This document shows positions 25,875 through 34,727 of a DNA stretch of 64,000 nucleotides, in pieces. Below the pieces are notes generated by a model. It was not told where the DNA came from. It saw only the letters and a list, made by a program, of their open reading frames with translations, and did not search any database. Origin of the DNA: Solibacillus ferritrahens (lineage in GTDB: Bacteria > Bacillota > Bacilli > Bacillales_A > Planococcaceae); the NCBI RefSeq assembly GCF_037027585.1, contig NZ_JAXCLE010000009.1, forward strand, positions 86,348-150,347. Reading direction: 5' to 3'. Position numbers and translations under genes: made by a program. Within the stretch, counting starts at the first letter, position 1. Each line of letters begins with the position of its first letter.

Positions 25875-26786
25875 ATGATTGATATTCAAAACATAACGGT
25901 GCAATTTGGAACACGTACAGTGTTAAATGACATTGAGATAAAGTTTAATCAAGGAGAAATGATCGGCCTTGTTGCACCAAACGGAACAGGGAAATCGACG
26001 CTAATGAATGTCATTATGAACTATTTGCAGCCAACAAGAGGAAAAGTATTATTTAACGGTAATTTAAGCTATTCAAGCAAATCAAACGAAGTAAAGATTC
26101 ATCAGTTCGTGTCCATGATGCCGGACCAAAGCGACTTGTACAACCATTTAAGCGGACGGACACATTTGAAAATGTACGCTGCCATGTGGAAGTCGGATCC
26201 AAAGCTAATTGATGAAACAATAGAAGCGTTGAATATGGGGCATTATGTGAATAAAAAAACAGGGACTTACTCCCTCGGAATGCGGCAGAGGTTATGCTTT
26301 GCTATGCAAATTGTGGCAAATACGGATATTATGATGATGGATGAAGTAATGAATGGCTTGGATCCGAACAATGTAGAAATTATCTCGAAAATTTTATTGA
26401 AGAAAAAAGCAGAGGGGAAAATGATTATCATTGCTTCCCATTTACTCGATAATCTGGAGAAGTATGCAGACCGGATTTTCCTGTTTAATGAAGGCAAGTT
26501 GGTCAATACGAATGAGATTATTGAAGGATTTAGTCAGGCAAAGATTAAAACAATCCGTGTGAAAAATATGGATGATTCTGTTAAAGAGCTGCTGAAAACA
26601 AAATATCCGTTGATTAAGCAGCAAACGTTGGTTACAGAGATGACTTTACTCCATCTTCCAAGCTCGGAACAGCAACTATTAAGCGATTTAACTGCCTTTT
26701 TAGTTGAGAATAATGTAATGGACTTTGCATTTGGTAAGGTAACATTAAATGATTTATACGCTCTGTATTATCATGAAGTTGTATAA
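25875..26786 (+). CDS. ABC transporter ATP-binding protein
   Basis: A 303-residue ATPase: Walker A VAPNGTGKSTLMN, Q loop MMPDQSD, signature YSLGMRQRL (in place of LSGGQ), Walker B IMMMDEVMNGLDP and switch His in IIASHLLDN. The first Gly of the Walker A loop is Ala, which some exporter ATPases tolerate. It energises the two upstream permeases. GAGGGG precedes the ATG. The layout resembles exporters for antimicrobial peptides, but the substrate is unknown. Confidence 0.88.
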   Translation: MIDIQNITVQFGTRTVLNDIEIKFNQGEMIGLVAPNGTGKSTLMNVIMNYLQPTRGKVLFNGNLSYSSKSNEVKIHQFVSMMPDQSDLYNHLSGRTHLKMYAAMWKSDPKLIDETIEALNMGHYVNKKTGTYSLGMRQRLCFAMQIVANTDIMMMDEVMNGLDPNNVEIISKILLKKKAEGKMIIIASHLLDNLEKYADRIFLFNEGKLVNTNEIIEGFSQAKIKTIRVKNMDDSVKELLKTKYPLIKQQTLVTEMTLLHLPSSEQQLLSDLTAFLVENNVMDFAFGKVTLNDLYALYYHEVV

Positions 26787-26790
26787 AGGA

Positions 26791-26827
26791 AAAGCCTTCG
26801 TCATTTCAATTTGACGAAGGCTTTTTT
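26791..26827 (+). terminator. Terminator of the ABC exporter operon
   Basis: AAAGCCTTCGTCA pairs with TGACGAAGGCTTT, followed by T. Confidence 0.9.
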
Positions 26828-26918
26828 GAAGTTGAAAATCGTGTTCAAAATATTAATTGGATATCTAATTATCCGCTATTTAAATCGAACATATTTCCGT
26901 AGCATTTTGGTCATTTTA

Positions 26919-27428
26919 TTAATGAAGGGGATGGTGTACATGTAATGGTGGAGGGATTAGCCAGCCTTTTTCTTTATTTAGGCGTAATAGCTTAGCTCCA
27001 AGCTGTGCTTTAGCTGTATGGAATTGAGCATACAATAAGCCAATATCTTCTCTAATCGCCATACCCATAACTTGACTGCAGCTTACTAAACCTGCAGCGA
27101 CATCCATAGATAAGGCTGCACTAATTTCCGGATCGTTAAATCTTGCGCCTGGTGGAATATTTTCGATTCGTGCTTCAGGGCGTTCCGGTGGTGCAGGAGG
27201 AAGGGCAACACCATTTGTTTTAAGTATTTTTTCCAATTGCTTCACTTCATCTCGTGCACATTGAATAAAATCCTCGATAATTTTTTTCAAGTCCTGGTCA
27301 CCGGCGTGATTATAGAATGTTTGATATCCTGCTATCATTCCGTAACCGGTAGCTAAATTTGTCCAAATACTAAAAACCTCACCATAATGTAAAGGTTCAT
27401 CTTTTGGATTGCCAGTAAATATACCCAC
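26919..27428 (-). CDS. DUF3231 family protein
   Basis: A 169-residue helical protein ending in a His/Pro-rich tail (PPPLHVHHPLH). It resembles one DUF3231 domain, a ferritin-like four-helix bundle found in Bacillus and often linked to spores; most family members carry two such domains. The GTG at 27428 is chosen because GAAAGGAAG lies 7 nt upstream; the frame is open for 32 more codons, but without a site. It is monocistronic. Confidence 0.75.
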   Translation of the reverse strand: MGIFTGNPKDEPLHYGEVFSIWTNLATGYGMIAGYQTFYNHAGDQDLKKIIEDFIQCARDEVKQLEKILKTNGVALPPAPPERPEARIENIPPGARFNDPEISAALSMDVAAGLVSCSQVMGMAIREDIGLLYAQFHTAKAQLGAKLLRLNKEKGWLIPPPLHVHHPLH

Positions 27429-27542
27429 AATTACACTTCCTTTCAAAATTAGGTGAATCACATACAACGGTAGTATGAGACAATTAAAGAAATTTAATTC
27501 ATATGTAATTAAAGAAGTGCCCAAGAAGTATCAAAAGTCATT

Positions 27543-27575
27543 AAAAAAAGCCAGCTCGCATCGGCGGGAGCTGGC
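27543..27575 (-). terminator. Terminator of the CarD-like gene
   Basis: GCCAGCTC and GAGCTGGC arms; on the minus strand seven T follow. Confidence 0.88.
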
Positions 27576-27650
27576 GTACATAAATAATTATTTTTTAAAT
27601 TAATTGTTGCATCGAATTTTACTTAGACGATATGTAAAAACCAACTTTAT

Positions 27651-28154
27651 TTAAGCTGGCACTCCGTGAACTCTTTTGTATATTTCTTTCTCGATTATAT
27701 CTTTTGGCTGCTTTAAAGCAAGTTCCAATACATCCAAAATAATTATTGAAATTTGTTGTAAAATTTGTGAATCTTGGGAAGTTATTTTTTTTTCATTTTT
27801 TTGTAATTCAATATCTTTACGTAGGAGCGTGTTCATTAATTGGGCAGCTTCAAGATGATTACTCGTATTTAAAATTATTGCGTGGTTTCTTTGACGATTC
27901 GTATTACGGTCATTCCATTGGGTAGGTTCATTCGAAAAACAATTCATAATTTGCACTGCTTCACTATGGCTTAAAAGTTTTTCGAGTTGTGAGTTACTGC
28001 TTTCGACAGGATGATATAAAGTGACGCCTGGTTTAATTTTTGATTTCATAACATAGTAAAGCATAGGTTTTCCTGTGAAATTTTGTTCCATAATGCCGTC
28101 GATCCGACAAATACCATGCGATTTATAATTAGTTAAGTCACCAATTTTATACAT
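27651..28154 (-). CDS. CarD-like transcriptional regulator
   Basis: A 167-residue protein with the N-terminal CarD/CdnL/TRCF RNA-polymerase-interacting domain (YKIGDLTNYKSHGICRIDGI, YYVMKSKIKPGVTLYHPV, each within the first ~50 residues) and a helical C-terminal part. CarD-like proteins bind the RNA polymerase beta subunit at promoters. It is close to the YdeB-type proteins of Bacillus. GGAGG precedes the ATG. It is divergent from the marR gene, sharing the intergenic operator region. Confidence 0.8.
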   Translation of the reverse strand: MYKIGDLTNYKSHGICRIDGIMEQNFTGKPMLYYVMKSKIKPGVTLYHPVESSNSQLEKLLSHSEAVQIMNCFSNEPTQWNDRNTNRQRNHAIILNTSNHLEAAQLMNTLLRKDIELQKNEKKITSQDSQILQQISIIILDVLELALKQPKDIIEKEIYKRVHGVPA

Positions 28155-28204
28155 TCATACGCCTCCAAAGATAGTTATAATTTCAATTCTATAGTAAATA
28201 AGCA

Positions 28205-28229
28205 TTTAAGTCAACTTAGTTGACTTAAA
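28205..28229. promoter_or_regulatory. Perfect palindrome, candidate MarR operator
   Basis: TTTAAGTCAAC and GTTGACTTAAA are perfect 11-bp arms with a TTA centre, in the gap between divergent carD-like and marR genes. MarR proteins bind palindromes of this size, so one dimer could control both genes. Confidence 0.7.
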
Positions 28230-28321
28230 CGCTCAGTGTTGTGACTTGAATAAATGTTTTTCCTTTAGTATGATGCTTCATGGTATTTAATAAATAGGTA
28301 GATAGAAAGAAGGATATTTGA

Positions 28322-28735
28322 ATGATTGATTTTATTGAATTATTATATCGACAACATAAACAGTTACGCCAACGGGCAGAAATAATGTGGATTGAAAACA
28401 ATGAACTTCATTTAACAAGCTCGGAATGGTTCGTGCTTAAAAATATACATGAAGGTTATGTAACAGTACCTGAGTTAGTGAAACAGTTGGATATTTCTAA
28501 ACAGGGGGTTCATAAATTCATTATTTCTCTTCAAGATAAGGGGCTAATCACTACCGAATTAAAAAAAGAATCGAAAGTTCAGAAAGTCTCTCATTTAACG
28601 GTAGAAGGAATAGATATAATTAATAAGAGCAAAAAGATGGAGTTGGAAATAGAAGAGATGGTAAGGGGAACTATAGGGGATAAGGAATATGAAATGCTGT
28701 TGGAGATGCTTAAAAAACCTCTCGTGAAAAATTAA
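28322..28735 (+). CDS. MarR family transcriptional regulator
   Basis: A 137-residue winged-helix regulator (LTSSEWFVLKNIHEGYVTVP, LDISKQGVHKFIISLQDKGL, then LTVEGIDIINKSKK). It has the MarR fold, and the family represses genes until a ligand is bound. The likely target is its own promoter and that of the divergent CarD-like gene through the palindrome at 28205. A terminator follows. Confidence 0.8.
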   Translation: MIDFIELLYRQHKQLRQRAEIMWIENNELHLTSSEWFVLKNIHEGYVTVPELVKQLDISKQGVHKFIISLQDKGLITTELKKESKVQKVSHLTVEGIDIINKSKKMELEIEEMVRGTIGDKEYEMLLEMLKKPLVKN

Positions 28736-28762
28736 TATCTATCGCCATTTACAATAAGGAAG

Positions 28763-28816
28763 CGTATACCTCACTTAAAAGGAGAGATATAGAGGTATAC
28801 GATTTTGATTTTTTCG
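28763..28816 (+). terminator. Terminator after marR
   Basis: CGTATACCTC (28763-28772) pairs with GAGGTATACG (28792-28801), followed by a T-rich tail. Confidence 0.8.
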
Positions 28817-29009
28817 TTTTAATTTATTATGTATATTCGATTTTGTTGACCTGGATTATGGAATGACCATACCAAGTAGAATTGTTTACGAATAGAAAGA
28901 ATTAATTGAAAAAAATTATTAAAAGAAAATGAATTAAAACTTTGTAATAGACAGATGAGTTTTTTTGTTGTATAGTTAGTGTAATGAGATTGGTTACAAG
29001 ACAATAATA

Positions 29010-29075
29010 AATTCACCTATTACAAAGAGTATTAGTGTTTTATTTTGTGCTTTTTGTAATATGTGAATTTTTTTC
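29010..29075 (+). promoter_or_regulatory. Large hairpin in the cold-shock gene leader
   Basis: AATTCACCTATTACAAA (29010-29026) pairs with TTTGTAATATGTGAATT (29053-29069) apart from two bases, followed by eight T. It lies about 50 nt before the csp start. It could be an attenuator or a temperature-dependent leader structure. The rest of 28736-29125 holds the marR terminator and an AT-rich promoter region. Confidence 0.55.
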
Positions 29076-29125
29076 TTTGGAAGAATTGCGATCTTATTAA
29101 ATTTAATTAAATGGAGGTCATTTAT

Positions 29126-29326
29126 ATGACACAAGGTACAGTAAAATGGTTTAACGCAGAAAAAGGTTTCGGCTTTATCGAAGTTGAAGGCGGTTCTGAC
29201 GTATTCGCTCACTTCTCAGCTATTCAAGGTGAAGGTTTCAAATCACTTGAAGAAGGTCAAAAAGTTGAGTTTTCAGTTGAAGACGGTCAACGTGGCCCAC
29301 AAGCTACAAACATCGTAAAACTTTAA
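29126..29326 (+). CDS. Cold-shock protein (Csp family)
   Basis: A 66-residue single cold-shock domain with both RNA-binding motifs: RNP1 KGFGFIEV and RNP2 VFAHFSAI. It acts as an RNA chaperone at low temperature. The ATG at 29126 has GGAGG 8 nt upstream; an earlier ATG at 29111 lies before that site. Typical csp leader structure is present upstream. Confidence 0.95.
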   Translation: MTQGTVKWFNAEKGFGFIEVEGGSDVFAHFSAIQGEGFKSLEEGQKVEFSVEDGQRGPQATNIVKL

Positions 29327-29346
29327 TTTTAATGATGTAACCATAG

Positions 29347-29382
29347 AAGAGCTATCCTATATTAGGATGGCTCTTTTTTTTG
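29347..29382 (+). terminator. Terminator after csp
   Basis: GAGCTATCCT pairs with AGGATGGCTC (one G-U pair), followed by T. Confidence 0.88.
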
Positions 29383-29401
29383 TTTGTAAACCGATACAAA
29401 T

Positions 29402-29440
29402 AAAAGAAGACAAACCCTTAGAAAAGAGTTTGTCTTTATT
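29402..29440 (-). terminator. Terminator of the 59-residue protein gene
   Basis: AAGACAAAC and GTTTGTCTT arms with a T-rich tail on the minus strand. Confidence 0.65.
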
Positions 29441-29478
29441 CATGTACATATAGCCTTTTCAGCTGTATATTTCAGTGT

Positions 29479-29658
29479 TTAACCAAGCAGTTTATGTTTT
29501 ACTACTTCATATGCTTGGCAAATATTTACGTATGCATCTTTATGCTCAGCAATCATTTCAACTGCAATTTCATATAAATCGGAAGTATCTGTAGTGACTA
29601 AATCGTTTAATACGGTTGCTTCCATTTTTTCAACAAATGTTAAAATTTCTGTATTCAT
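29479..29658 (-). CDS. Small acidic helical protein
   Basis: A 59-residue protein (MNTEILTFVEKMEATVL ... MIAEHKDAYVNICQAYE) without signal or membrane segment. GGAG lies about 8 nt before the chosen ATG; another ATG three codons earlier touches the site. It is flanked by its own terminator. No family is recognised. Confidence 0.55.
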   Translation of the reverse strand: MNTEILTFVEKMEATVLNDLVTTDTSDLYEIAVEMIAEHKDAYVNICQAYEVVKHKLLG

Positions 29659-29834
29659 ATATTTCATCTCCGAATCGGTGTTTGTTGTTACTCTAAATAT
29701 ACAGTAAGTAGATGTCTGACCTCAAAGAAAATGATTAAAAAATGCGGGGATTTGTTAATAATTTGACGATAAAATGAACTTAAACAATATTAGCTCTTTG
29801 AAAGCGTTTTTCTAAAAATAATCAAAATATTACA

Positions 29835-29880
29835 AATGAAAAGTCTGCTTCAAAAAATTATTTGAAACAGACTTTTCATT
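29835..29880. terminator. Terminator after the glycerophosphodiesterase gene
   Basis: ATGAAAAGTCTG and CAGACTTTTCAT arms, extended by TTCAAA/TTTGAA with a small bulge. It lies just downstream of the minus-strand gene. Confidence 0.75.
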
Positions 29881-29883
29881 AAT

Positions 29884-30582
29884 TTATATTTTTACTACAT
29901 CGGAGAACACTGCCTCAACCCCCAGGGCCTCCATTTGACTGGCCATTTTTTCATCGTTGACTGTATAGGCTCTTACAATAACACCGTTTTTAATAGCTCG
30001 CTGTATAATTGATCGCATGCCATAGTAGTAGGGGATATGGATGGCATCACTCTTGAAGTTCTTCACATATTCCTCCAGATTAACTACAAGCGACGCAAAT
30101 AACAGCGCGGTTTTAACATTAGGCATAATTTGCTGGAAGCGTGCGATGCTTTCATGGTTAAAGGAAGAAATAATGACACGCTTTTCTAAATCAAAAGCAT
30201 GAATCTCGTTTGCGATAAGTGCCTCAATACCAGGATATTCAAAAATATCTGATTTTATCTCAATATTAATAATGTGATGTGTAGGCTTGAATATATTTAA
30301 AACTTCAGTAAGGGTAGGGATTGTTTGTCCTGCAAATTCAGAAGCAAACGAAGCGCCAAAATCAAAAGCACGAAGTTCCTGCAATGTCATATCCGTTACA
30401 AAGCCTTTGCCGTTTGACGTACGATTAATTTTTTCATCATGAATGACAACTAATTGATTGTCTTTAGTTAAATGAACGTCAAACTCCACACCCCAAACAT
30501 CTAACTTTGCCGCTTCTTGAAAAGCGATTATTGTATTTTCAGGATAGTTTGCACTGAATCCGCGATGGGCAATAATATTCAT
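29884..30582 (-). CDS. Glycerophosphodiester phosphodiesterase
   Basis: A 232-residue TIM-barrel enzyme of the GDPD family that hydrolyses glycerophosphodiesters to glycerol 3-phosphate and an alcohol. Motifs: IIAHRGFSANYPENT (catalytic His-Arg), VEFDVHLTKDNQLVVIHD (Glu, Asp, His), IEIKSD and the C-terminal VRAYTVNDE. No signal peptide, so it is cytoplasmic (UgpQ/YqiK-like). The ATG at 30582 starts directly at the family motif; the longer frame adds 18 unlikely residues overlapping the upstream gene. Confidence 0.9.
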   Translation of the reverse strand: MNIIAHRGFSANYPENTIIAFQEAAKLDVWGVEFDVHLTKDNQLVVIHDEKINRTSNGKGFVTDMTLQELRAFDFGASFASEFAGQTIPTLTEVLNIFKPTHHIINIEIKSDIFEYPGIEALIANEIHAFDLEKRVIISSFNHESIARFQQIMPNVKTALLFASLVVNLEEYVKNFKSDAIHIPYYYGMRSIIQRAIKNGVIVRAYTVNDEKMASQMEALGVEAVFSDVVKI

Positions 30583-30598
30583 GTATTTACCTACTTTC

Positions 30599-30880
30599 CT
30601 ATTTTTCGCAAGCGATGCCATCTTTATCACGGTCACTTTTGCTGTTTAATTTATATAATTCAGCAGAGACGAACGGTTGGTGCTTCGTTTTACCGCCTTT
30701 ATTCTTAACATTTGCCGCTTTTGCCACGCCGCCTTTATAAACAGCATTAAGATCCGTACAATTTTTGTATTCAACTAACTTTATTTTGCCCTTCGTACTA
30801 GCTTCGACTTCAATTGTTGAAATAGAAAGAGATCCGATAAGTGTGGCACTTAGTAAAATGGATAAAATATATTTTTTCAT
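30599..30880 (-). CDS. Secreted excalibur calcium-binding domain protein
   Basis: A 93-residue protein with a signal peptide (about 1-27) and one excalibur domain (YKNCTDLNAVYKGGVAK ... DRDKDGIACEK), with the calcium-binding DxDxDGxxCE loop and two conserved cysteines. These small domains are often fused to nucleases or occur alone at the cell surface. AGGAGG precedes the ATG at 30880. It ends 17 nt before the glycerophosphodiesterase start, so the two may be co-transcribed. Confidence 0.88.
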   Translation of the reverse strand: MKKYILSILLSATLIGSLSISTIEVEASTKGKIKLVEYKNCTDLNAVYKGGVAKAANVKNKGGKTKHQPFVSAELYKLNSKSDRDKDGIACEK

Positions 30881-30966
30881 AGTAAATTCCTCCTGAAAAA
30901 TCCTTTTCCAATATTTTACCAAATAAATAAGCGAATTCACAAGGGAGGCTGTGAATTCGCTTATGT

Positions 30967-31743
30967 CTAACCCATAATATGATAACCGCTATCGATATAA
31001 ATCGTTTCGCCTGTCACGCCCCGAGATAGCTTGCTTAACATAACGATTGTCATATCAGCAACTTCTTCTTGGTTCGTGTTGCGTTTTAACGGAGCTGTTT
31101 CTTCGATTTTGTGTAAAATTTGATTGAAGCTAGGTACACCTTTTGCTGCTAATGTCCGAATGGCACCAGCTGAAATGGCATTTACACGGATATTATCCGC
31201 ACCAACATCTGCTGCTAAGTAGCGCATAGAAGCTTCAAGTGCAGCTTTTGCCACGCCCATCACATTATAACCATCAAGAACACGCTCGGCACCTAAATAA
31301 GTCATTGTCACAACAGATCCGCCTTCCGTCATGTAAGGCTTTGCTGCTTTTGTTACGGCGATTAAAGAGTATGCACTCGTATCCTGTGCAAAAGCATATC
31401 CTTCACGTGTTGTTTCAACAAAACGGTTATGCAAATCTTCTGCATGTGCAAAAGCAACTGAATGGACGATTCCGTGAATGACTTTATATTGTTCCCCAAT
31501 TAGAGTGAATGCCTTTTCGATGCTCTCATCACTATTTACATCACATTCAAAAACAGCTGTATTGTGATCCTCATAACCTACTAAAAGTTTTTCGATTTTC
31601 CCTTTTGAACGCTCTTTGCGATATGTAAAAATGACATTAGCGCCTACTTCAAAAAGCTTTTTCGCGATCCCCCAGGCAATACTTCGCTCATTGGCAACGC
31701 CCATTACGACTATATTCTTCCCTGTTAATTGCATTAAATCCAT
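30967..31743 (-). CDS. fabI: Enoyl-ACP reductase FabI
   Basis: A 258-residue short-chain reductase of the FabI type, which performs the last reduction of fatty-acid elongation. It shows the FabI nucleotide motif (VVMGVANERSIAWGIAKKL), SVAFAHAEDL, and the catalytic YNVMGVAK (Tyr-X6-Lys). FabI is the triclosan target. AGGGGTGTC lies before the ATG. The promoter region carries a FapR operator, so control by malonyl-CoA is expected. Confidence 0.95.
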   Translation of the reverse strand: MDLMQLTGKNIVVMGVANERSIAWGIAKKLFEVGANVIFTYRKERSKGKIEKLLVGYEDHNTAVFECDVNSDESIEKAFTLIGEQYKVIHGIVHSVAFAHAEDLHNRFVETTREGYAFAQDTSAYSLIAVTKAAKPYMTEGGSVVTMTYLGAERVLDGYNVMGVAKAALEASMRYLAADVGADNIRVNAISAGAIRTLAAKGVPSFNQILHKIEETAPLKRNTNQEEVADMTIVMLSKLSRGVTGETIYIDSGYHIMG

Positions 31744-31764
31744 AACGACACCCCTACAATAGTT

Positions 31765-31797
31765 AGTTATTATTAGTACCTACTACTAATAATAACT
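31765..31797 (-). promoter_or_regulatory. FapR operator upstream of fabI
   Basis: ATTAGTACCTACTACTAAT (31772-31790) fits the FapR box (TTAGTACCT-x-x-TACTAA). The symmetry extends outwards to 14-bp arms around a 5-nt centre. FapR represses fatty-acid synthesis genes and releases DNA on binding malonyl-CoA. Confidence 0.85.
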
Positions 31798-31842
31798 ATA
31801 ACATCTCTAATCATGATCCGCAATATGAAAAAAGAAAAATAA

Positions 31843-31880
31843 AAAGTGACCCTTTAATAAAAAATTAAAGAATCACTTTC
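31843..31880 (-). terminator. Terminator of the ferredoxin gene
   Basis: AAAGTGA and TCACTTT arms plus CTTTAAT/ATTAAAG, with a two-base mismatch, and T on the minus strand. Confidence 0.75.
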
Positions 31881-31893
31881 ATTGACTTACGTT

Positions 31894-32142
31894 TTATTCA
31901 AATTTTAAAGAATCGCCATCAAACGTTTCGTCAGCCACTTTAATAGAATCTGTTGGGCAGCCTTCAAATGCATCTTGCATGTCTTCTAGTAGATCCTCTG
32001 GAACTTCGGCAGTCCCCATGTTATCATCTAAAATAACGAAAGCGATACCTTCATCATCATAGTCATAAATATCTGGTGCAGCAGCGCCACAAGCGCCACA
32101 AGCAATACATGTATCTTTATCTACGATTGTATATTTTGGCAT
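31894..32142 (-). CDS. fer: Ferredoxin, single 4Fe-4S cluster
   Basis: An 82-residue acidic ferredoxin. Three cluster cysteines lie in CIACGACG near the N-terminus and the fourth in the EGCPTDSI segment. It is a Bacillus-type one-cluster ferredoxin that carries electrons for P450s and other reductases. AAAGGAGAGG precedes the ATG. It is divergent from ypbB-recQ, as in B. subtilis. Confidence 0.95.
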   Translation of the reverse strand: MPKYTIVDKDTCIACGACGAAAPDIYDYDDEGIAFVILDDNMGTAEVPEDLLEDMQDAFEGCPTDSIKVADETFDGDSLKFE

Positions 32143-32244
32143 TGTTACCTCTCCTTTATCCGTTCGTTTCCATAAAGCTCTTATTTATTCTAAATGTGTT
32201 TTCAGTACTTTTCAACCTAATACTACGAAAATGAGGGATTTGAT

Positions 32245-33285
32245 ATGCTAATCCAACAAATTCTTTTGAAAATATTATATACATTCCAACAAGAAAGAAC
32301 AGTTTCTGCTGCTTTTCATCTTTTAAAAGGCAAGAGGTCAGGGCAGACCATTCATGATGTAGGGCTATATAATTTATACCCTTTCTTTGGTCTGCTACCA
32401 AAACTTACACGTCAAAAATTCGATGAGCAGATTGATTTGTTGTTTGCTAAAAATGCTATTTTAATTGAAGAGAATGGTTATTATAGTATCACGGAATATG
32501 GAAAACAACTTGCTGCACAATCATTACCCATCTCTTTTGATAGTTGGCATTACCGTGGGAATGAACATTTGTTTTTTAGTCGGGTATCACTTATTGTGCA
32601 AAGTTTATCTCATCAGCTACACCAAAAAAACACGTTTATTCCCATCGAAAGGAATGAACAAATACAGCAATGGGTCCGTCAGTTTTTACTGCGCCATCAA
32701 TACCAAAAGCAATTGCTGCAGCAGGCATTGCATAGTGAAATATCAGTAAGCCTGTCGATGCTTACAATAGAAGAAAAGATAAAAGATTTAATGATCTATC
32801 GATTATCAGGCTATAACGAACCTGGTTTTACATGGCAACAGCTGGCATTTGGTTATGAAATGCATGAAATGGATGTACAGCTTCTTTATATAAGCGGACT
32901 ACATGCATGGCTAAATGAACTGTCTCATAAATCAGCTCAATATCCATTATTACATGATATAATGCAAAACATTCGTGTTGAAGTTCTGTTGACTTCTTCA
33001 GCCAATGCAACTGCAAAGCTTTACAAGGTTGGAAGAACCATTGAGGAGATTAGCCAAATTCGCCGTTTGAAAATCAATACGATTGAAGATCATATTGTTG
33101 AAATGGCAATGAATGAAACAAATTTTTCCATCGAGCCATTTATAACGATAGAAGAACAGCAGCAAGTTTTAGCGGCAGTCGAAGATTATGGAACGAAACG
33201 TTTAAAAACATTGAAGGAAATATTACCACATTTAAGTTATTTTCAATTGAGGCTAACATTGGCGAAAGGAGCTATTACAACATGA
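32245..33285 (+). CDS. ypbB: YpbB family protein, helicase-associated helix-turn-helix
   Basis: A 346-residue cytoplasmic protein always found before recQ-like genes in Bacillus. The C-terminal part resembles the helix-turn-helix domain seen at the end of some helicases (VGRTIEEISQIRRLKINTIE), which may bind DNA. It overlaps recQ by an ATGA and should work with it. AGGGATTTG precedes the ATG. No catalytic motif is visible. Confidence 0.85.
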   Translation: MLIQQILLKILYTFQQERTVSAAFHLLKGKRSGQTIHDVGLYNLYPFFGLLPKLTRQKFDEQIDLLFAKNAILIEENGYYSITEYGKQLAAQSLPISFDSWHYRGNEHLFFSRVSLIVQSLSHQLHQKNTFIPIERNEQIQQWVRQFLLRHQYQKQLLQQALHSEISVSLSMLTIEEKIKDLMIYRLSGYNEPGFTWQQLAFGYEMHEMDVQLLYISGLHAWLNELSHKSAQYPLLHDIMQNIRVEVLLTSSANATAKLYKVGRTIEEISQIRRLKINTIEDHIVEMAMNETNFSIEPFITIEEQQQVLAAVEDYGTKRLKTLKEILPHLSYFQLRLTLAKGAITT

Positions 33286-34727
33286 ATTTACAAGGCGCAT
33301 TAAAGCAATATTTTGGATATGATACATTTCGGTCGGGGCAGGAAGAAATTATCGAAAATATTTTAAAGGGAAAAGATGTTGTCGCCATTTTGCCAACTGG
33401 AATGGGGAAGTCACTTTGCTATCAATTGCCAGGGTATTTATTTCAAAAACCTGTTTTAATTGTGTCGCCGCTTTTATCACTTATGCAGGACCAAGTTGAC
33501 CAATTGAAACAACGGGGGGAAAAACGGGTTGTCGCCCTTAATTCTTTCTTAACAATGGAACAAAAAAAATATGCACTTCATTTTCTGCAGGAGTATCGAT
33601 TTATTTTTGTCTCTCCGGAAATGTTGCTGCAACCTCAGGTAAAGGCACGTATCCAGGAGATGGAGCTGTCACTGATTGTGGCGGATGAAGCACATTGCAT
33701 TTCACAATGGGGCTTTGATTTCCGTCCAGACTATTTGCGTATTGGAGAAGTACTTCCCGAATCGAACCGACCGCCAATACTTGCACTATCTGCAACGGCT
33801 ACTGATTCAGTGCTAAGAGACATTAAATCGTATTTAAATATGGATGAGCCTTTTCAATATATGCACACTGTAAATAGAGAAAACATTCATTTAGTGAAAA
33901 AAGCTTTTATGAATAGAGAAGAAAAGATTGAGTGGATTATTGAACATGTGAAAAATACAGCGGGACCAGGAATCATTTATACACAATCCAGGGCGAAAGC
34001 CGAAGCAATTAGTTTGCAGCTTATCCAGCAGAATGTTGCCGCCGCTGCTTACCATGCCGGAAAGGAAACACAGGATCGCCAATTTATCCAACAGCAGTTT
34101 TTAGCAGGGAAACTAGAGTGGATTGTTGCAACAAATGCATTTGGAATGGGTATCCATAAAGAGAATGTACGACAGGTAATTCATGAAACAATGCCTGCTA
34201 CTTTGTCCAATTACATGCAAGAAATTGGTCGAGCAGGACGAGATGGAAATTCCGCTGTTGCCTTTTTGCTATATTGTGATGGAGATGAGCAATTTGCTAA
34301 ATTTATCGCCACGGAAGATCTGCCAAAAGAAGTGCATATTGATCGATTTATGCAAACCGTTGCTGCAGGTGAACACCCAGAATCTCTATATACAAAAGGG
34401 GAGCTGTCGGAAGTTGTGTTTCGAGTTTTAAGTTATTGGTTAGCGCGGGAATCTGCAGAAAAAGTAAAAAGTAGAATGCTTGATTTACAACTGAAAAAGT
34501 TTGAAGAAGTGGAGCTTGTTTTAAATCTCATTTCACACCAGGAATGTATGCGAAGACAAGTAGTTCGTTACTTTGGACAAGAATTATTGGAGCAACAGGA
34601 AAATTGCTGTACAAACTGTGGAATAGAACTCTCTAATCTTGTTCAAAAGAGAGATGCATCTAAAACAACAGTGAAAATGACAAATTGGCAACAGCGCTTA
34701 GACAAATTACTAGCACGAAACTTGTAA
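33282..34727 (+). CDS. recQ: RecQ-family ATP-dependent DNA helicase (RecS-like)
   Basis: A 481-residue superfamily-2 helicase: motif I ILPTGMGKSLCYQLP, motif II VADEAHCISQWGFDFRPDY, motif III ALSATAT, motif V/VI ATNAFGMGIHKENVRQVIH and QEIGRAGRDG. A zinc-binding-like CCTNCG lies near the C-terminus. It unwinds DNA in recombination repair; B. subtilis has RecS at this locus. The start overlaps ypbB. There is no HRDC domain. Confidence 0.92.
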   Translation: MNLQGALKQYFGYDTFRSGQEEIIENILKGKDVVAILPTGMGKSLCYQLPGYLFQKPVLIVSPLLSLMQDQVDQLKQRGEKRVVALNSFLTMEQKKYALHFLQEYRFIFVSPEMLLQPQVKARIQEMELSLIVADEAHCISQWGFDFRPDYLRIGEVLPESNRPPILALSATATDSVLRDIKSYLNMDEPFQYMHTVNRENIHLVKKAFMNREEKIEWIIEHVKNTAGPGIIYTQSRAKAEAISLQLIQQNVAAAAYHAGKETQDRQFIQQQFLAGKLEWIVATNAFGMGIHKENVRQVIHETMPATLSNYMQEIGRAGRDGNSAVAFLLYCDGDEQFAKFIATEDLPKEVHIDRFMQTVAAGEHPESLYTKGELSEVVFRVLSYWLARESAEKVKSRMLDLQLKKFEEVELVLNLISHQECMRRQVVRYFGQELLEQQENCCTNCGIELSNLVQKRDASKTTVKMTNWQQRLDKLLARNL

